Shown here piece after piece: positions 61,858 to 64,000 of a stretch of 64,000 nucleotides of DNA. The position numbers and the translations under genes were made by a program. The notes under the pieces are model-generated. The model had not been told where the DNA came from and made no database searches. It saw nothing but the letters and a program-made list of their open reading frames with translations. Source of the DNA: Deltaproteobacteria bacterium (lineage in GTDB: Bacteria > Myxococcota_A > UBA796 > UBA2385); contig JAEUKK010000142.1 in NCBI GenBank assembly GCA_016792625.1, positions 1 to 64,000 on the forward strand. The letters are read 5' to 3'. Within the stretch, counting starts at the first letter, position 1, and each line of letters begins with the position of its first letter.

Positions 61858-61869
61858 CGGACACCCCAG

Positions 61870-61893
61870 GGTGGGGCGCGCCTGCGCCCCACC
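61870..61893 (-). promoter_or_regulatory. hairpin in the leader of the lipoprotein gene
   Basis: GGTGGGGCG-cgcctg-CGCCCCACC is a perfect 9-bp inverted repeat ending 12 bases before the start codon. It could hide the ribosome-binding site. Confidence 0.45.
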
Positions 61894-62322
61894 TGCGTAA
61901 CGACACAGACCGGTCAGACCCTTAGCGGACCGCCGCGCCGCGCCGCCGACCGGGGCCCAAAAGGGCCAGGCGGAACCCCCGAAGGGGGGGGTGCGACGGA
62001 AGCGGAGCGCGGGGCCCGGCTCGGCCAGATTGATGATGTGCAGGTCTTTGCCAGAAGGCAAGGCCACCGAAAACGAGGCCGAGGAAGTGCTCCAGCAGCA
62101 GATCGTCGCCGCGGGGCCCAGCGAGGGGCGCTGGCCCGGCGGCGCGCCGCGGCGGAGGCACGGATGGCGCGCCGCCTTCCGCGCGGTGGGCCTCAAAAAC
62201 ACGTACGGCAGAGCCCTGACCCCGACTGAGGCCCCCCCCCCGAGGTCACCGCTTGTCACCGCGCCGAAGTACTGGTTCCCGTCGGCCCTGTGTGGCCCCA
62301 TGCTTCGCCATTGGAGTGCCCT
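61894..62322. other. gene-free divergent region
   Basis: This stretch lies between the lipoprotein gene (minus) and the next gene (plus). It contains a run of nine C (62228-62236 area), short palindromes and one A+T-richer patch near 62070. Short open frames exist, but none resembles a protein I know. Promoters for both neighbours should lie here; I cannot place them. Confidence 0.4.
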
Positions 62323-63330
62323 GTGCGTCGCGCCGCCCCCTCGTCCACCCTCGACACCCCGCGCCTTCTGCTGATCGGGGCCGGCCTCGTGCTCGGCCCG
62401 ATGCTGCTGGCGGGGGGCTGGCGGGCCCTCACCCGCTCGGCCGACCGGGCCTGCCGCTGGGCCGAGGCGCCGCCCGCCGCCGCCGCCTGGGTCTTCGCCC
62501 AAGAGGGCTTTCACACCTCGCTCGACGACCTGCTGCGCTACGGCGCCTGCCGCGCCCAGAGTGAGCCGCTGGCCGACGCGATCGCCGCCTGCGCGGCCCT
62601 GCCCGCGCCGATGCGCTCTGATTGCATCGACGGCGTGGGACATGGCATCCCCGCCGGGGCGGTCAGCCCCGAGCTCGCCGTGGGGGCGCTGGCCAGCCTG
62701 CCCGGCCCCGCCCGGGCCCAGCTGGCCGACGGCATGGCGCGGTCATGGGCCGAGGGGGCGGGCGGCGAGCCCGAGGCGACCACCGCCGCCCTCCAAGCCG
62801 CGGGGATCGCCCCCGGGGACGTGATCAACGGCCTGCGCATCGGCCTGCAGCGCAGCCGCGGCGACGACCTGCCCGCGGCCATCGCCACCGCCACGCGCTG
62901 GCCCGCCTCGGCCTGGCCGGCGCTGTTCGAAGAGCTCGGCTGGCGCGCCGGCGACGAGGGGCCCACGGCCCCCTTCGCCCACCTCGGCCTCGTGCCCGCC
63001 CCCGCCCAGGCGGCCTATGTGCGGGGGGCGGCCCGCGGGGCGGCCCTCAAGTTGGTCCATGGCCTCAGCCCGGCCGAGGCCGCCGCCCCCCTCAACGCCC
63101 TGCTCGCCACGCTCAGCGCCCAGCGCCCCACCGACGGCCGTGAGCTGCGCTGGGGGGTGGCGGCGGCGATCCAGCTCAGCCGCTGGCCCCCCGCCGAGAA
63201 GGCGGCGCTGCTCGAGGCCACCGGCCTGACCGAGGTGGCCCGCGAGCGCGCCGACGCGGTCGGGCTGGGCATCTGGGCCGGCCCCGAAGACCTGCCGGTC
63301 AGCGCGCAGCAGCCGACGATCCTGCGCTGA
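62323..63330 (+). CDS. membrane-anchored protein of unknown function
   Basis: The 335-residue protein has one N-terminal membrane helix (about 14-33, LLLIGAGLVLGPMLLAGGW), then a helical domain with spaced Cys residues (DRACRWAE, YGACRAQ, AACAALPAP, SDCIDGVGHGI). The Cys-x-DGVGHG motif recalls a Cys/His-containing domain of unknown role. The rest is Ala-rich helices without catalytic motifs I know. I chose the GTG at 62323, six bases after GGAG; the frame is open a little further upstream. The phosphatidylcholine synthase gene follows after 54 bases on the same strand. Confidence 0.55.
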   Translation: MRRAAPSSTLDTPRLLLIGAGLVLGPMLLAGGWRALTRSADRACRWAEAPPAAAAWVFAQEGFHTSLDDLLRYGACRAQSEPLADAIAACAALPAPMRSDCIDGVGHGIPAGAVSPELAVGALASLPGPARAQLADGMARSWAEGAGGEPEATTAALQAAGIAPGDVINGLRIGLQRSRGDDLPAAIATATRWPASAWPALFEELGWRAGDEGPTAPFAHLGLVPAPAQAAYVRGAARGAALKLVHGLSPAEAAAPLNALLATLSAQRPTDGRELRWGVAAAIQLSRWPPAEKAALLEATGLTEVARERADAVGLGIWAGPEDLPVSAQQPTILR

Positions 63331-63355
63331 GGCCCCGCCCGCGGGGCGCCGCCAC

Positions 63356-63363
63356 GATAGGCC
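63356..63363 (+). promoter_or_regulatory. candidate -10 element (GATAGGCC)
   Basis: GATAGGCC lies 21 bases before the GTG of the phosphatidylcholine synthase gene, followed by CCGGAGG. Confidence 0.4.
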
Positions 63364-63384
63364 GCCGCCGCTCCGGAGGTCGCG

Positions 63385-64000
63385 GTGCCGCCCCTGTCGC
63401 CCCCTGCCCTGCGCCTCATCGGCTGGGCGATCCACGCCTACACCGCGTCTGGGCTGGTTTTGGCCTTGCTCGCCGTCGAGGCGCTCGTGCGGGGCGACGC
63501 GCCCCGCTTCTTCTTGCTCAACGTGGTCGCCGTGGTGATCGACGGCACCGACGGCACCCTGGCCCGGCGCTTTGAGGTCAAGCGCCACGTGCCCGAGTTC
63601 GACGGCGCGCGGCTCGACGACATCGTCGACTTCTTGACCTGGGCCCTGCTGCCCGCCCTGGCCTTGCCCATGCTCGGCCTGCTCAGCGGGCCGTGGTCGT
63701 GGGCCATCGCCCTGCCGGTGCTGGCCAGCGGCTACGGCTTTTGCCAGCAGCGGGCCAAGACCGACGACGCCTTCGTCGGCTTTCCCTCGTATTGGAACAT
63801 CCTGGTCCTCTATCTCTATGTTTTTCAGCCGCCCGCTTGGCTGACCGTGACGCTGCTGGCGCTGCTCTCGGTGATGGTCTTCGTGCCCATCCACTACGTG
63901 TACCCGACCCGAACGCGGCTGCTGCGGCCCCTGACCATCGGGCTCACCCTCGTCTACACCGCCGCCTGCGCCGCTTTGGCCCTGCGGCCCGACGCGCCCT
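63385..64000 (+). CDS. pcs: phosphatidylcholine synthase (partial, runs off the window)
   Basis: This enzyme condenses choline with CDP-diacylglycerol to make phosphatidylcholine in the inner membrane. About 205 residues are visible. The motif D53GTDGTLAR61 is followed by a 12-residue gap and then FDGARLDDIVDF, the longer spacing specific to bacterial Pcs rather than PssA or PgsA. SGYGFCQQRAKTDDAFVGFPSYWN is the Pcs family block, shortened here to GFPSYWN for recognition. Several membrane helices are clear. The start is GTG after GGAGG. The C terminus lies beyond 64000. Confidence 0.85.
   Translation, partial: MPPLSPPALRLIGWAIHAYTASGLVLALLAVEALVRGDAPRFFLLNVVAVVIDGTDGTLARRFEVKRHVPEFDGARLDDIVDFLTWALLPALALPMLGLLSGPWSWAIALPVLASGYGFCQQRAKTDDAFVGFPSYWNILVLYLYVFQPPAWLTVTLLALLSVMVFVPIHYVYPTRTRLLRPLTIGLTLVYTAACAALALRPDAP

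Overview
The window is very G+C rich, with codon third positions almost all G or C, so long spurious open frames appear on every strand. Several traits point to a myxobacterium or close relative (Myxococcota), at moderate confidence. These are a parA-parB-bactofilin cluster, PilZ and GGDEF proteins, a chitinase-like protein ending in a Gly/Asp linker plus a Cys/hydrophobic/Arg tail of MYXO-CTERM type, a large Ig/FN3-repeat lipoprotein, and eukaryote-like HSDL2, ILVBL and C4orf33 homologues. Most genes are ordinary chromosomal housekeeping genes, so this reads as chromosome with small accessory insertions.

Layout. 1-590: no gene, only structured repeats. 591-4131: Uma2-type nuclease, Uup-like ABC-F ATPase and tsaC. 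4291-8478: a 1395-residue protein with about 25 copies of a 29-residue repeat fused to a domain resembling an IS66 transposase that appears to have lost catalytic residues; this is the most unusual gene here. 8475-10903: queD-like gene and an ILVBL-like ThDP enzyme. 11102-13206: a visibly lower-G+C ATPase/HNH pair matching the Septu (PtuAB) antiphage layout. 13275-16051: geranylgeranyl-reductase-like flavoprotein and a lipoprotein hydrolase. 16052-16852: gene-free, repeat-rich. 16853-25930: GGDEF protein, HSDL2-like SDR, GH18 protein, MFS pump, pssA, lysC and a UPF0462 protein. 25991-31817: N-formylglutamate amidohydrolase-like protein, parAB, bactofilin and class I fumarase. 31857-37986: PilZ protein, membrane TPR-like protein and gyrA. 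38237-47854: saccharopine-dehydrogenase-like protein, adenosine deaminase, tpx, DUF1624 membrane protein, second PilZ-like protein, AarF/UbiB kinase, CapA protein and HAD phosphatase. 48005-52526: asparaginase-like fusion, prfC and an AKP-repeat zinc-ribbon protein. 52972-57228: ribF-aroE-pseudoreceiver set and an OmpR-type regulator with a TPR protein. 57229-64000: Ig/FN3 lipoprotein, an unknown membrane-anchored protein and a partial phosphatidylcholine synthase.

Intergenic DNA is unusually organised. A core repeat of about 145 bp (called R1 here) occurs three times and folds into several hairpins; one stem shows compensatory changes between copies. A block of about 60 bp (R2) built on GGTCGC-tgc-GCGACC occurs four times, mostly near gene 3' ends. 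A third element (R3, about 110 bp) directly follows two minus-strand stop codons. Many genes carry a TAGGCY-like hexamer some 20-45 bases before the start codon, a likely -10 element. tRNA, rRNA, CRISPR and intact insertion sequences were not found.

Working groups: parA/parB/bactofilin (chromosome segregation and cytoskeleton); pssA and pcs (phosphatidylserine-derived lipids and phosphatidylcholine); GGDEF plus two PilZ-like proteins (c-di-GMP signalling); ptuA/ptuB (phage defence); prfC with an asparaginase-like fusion; ribF-aroE-pseudoreceiver linked by 4-base overlaps.
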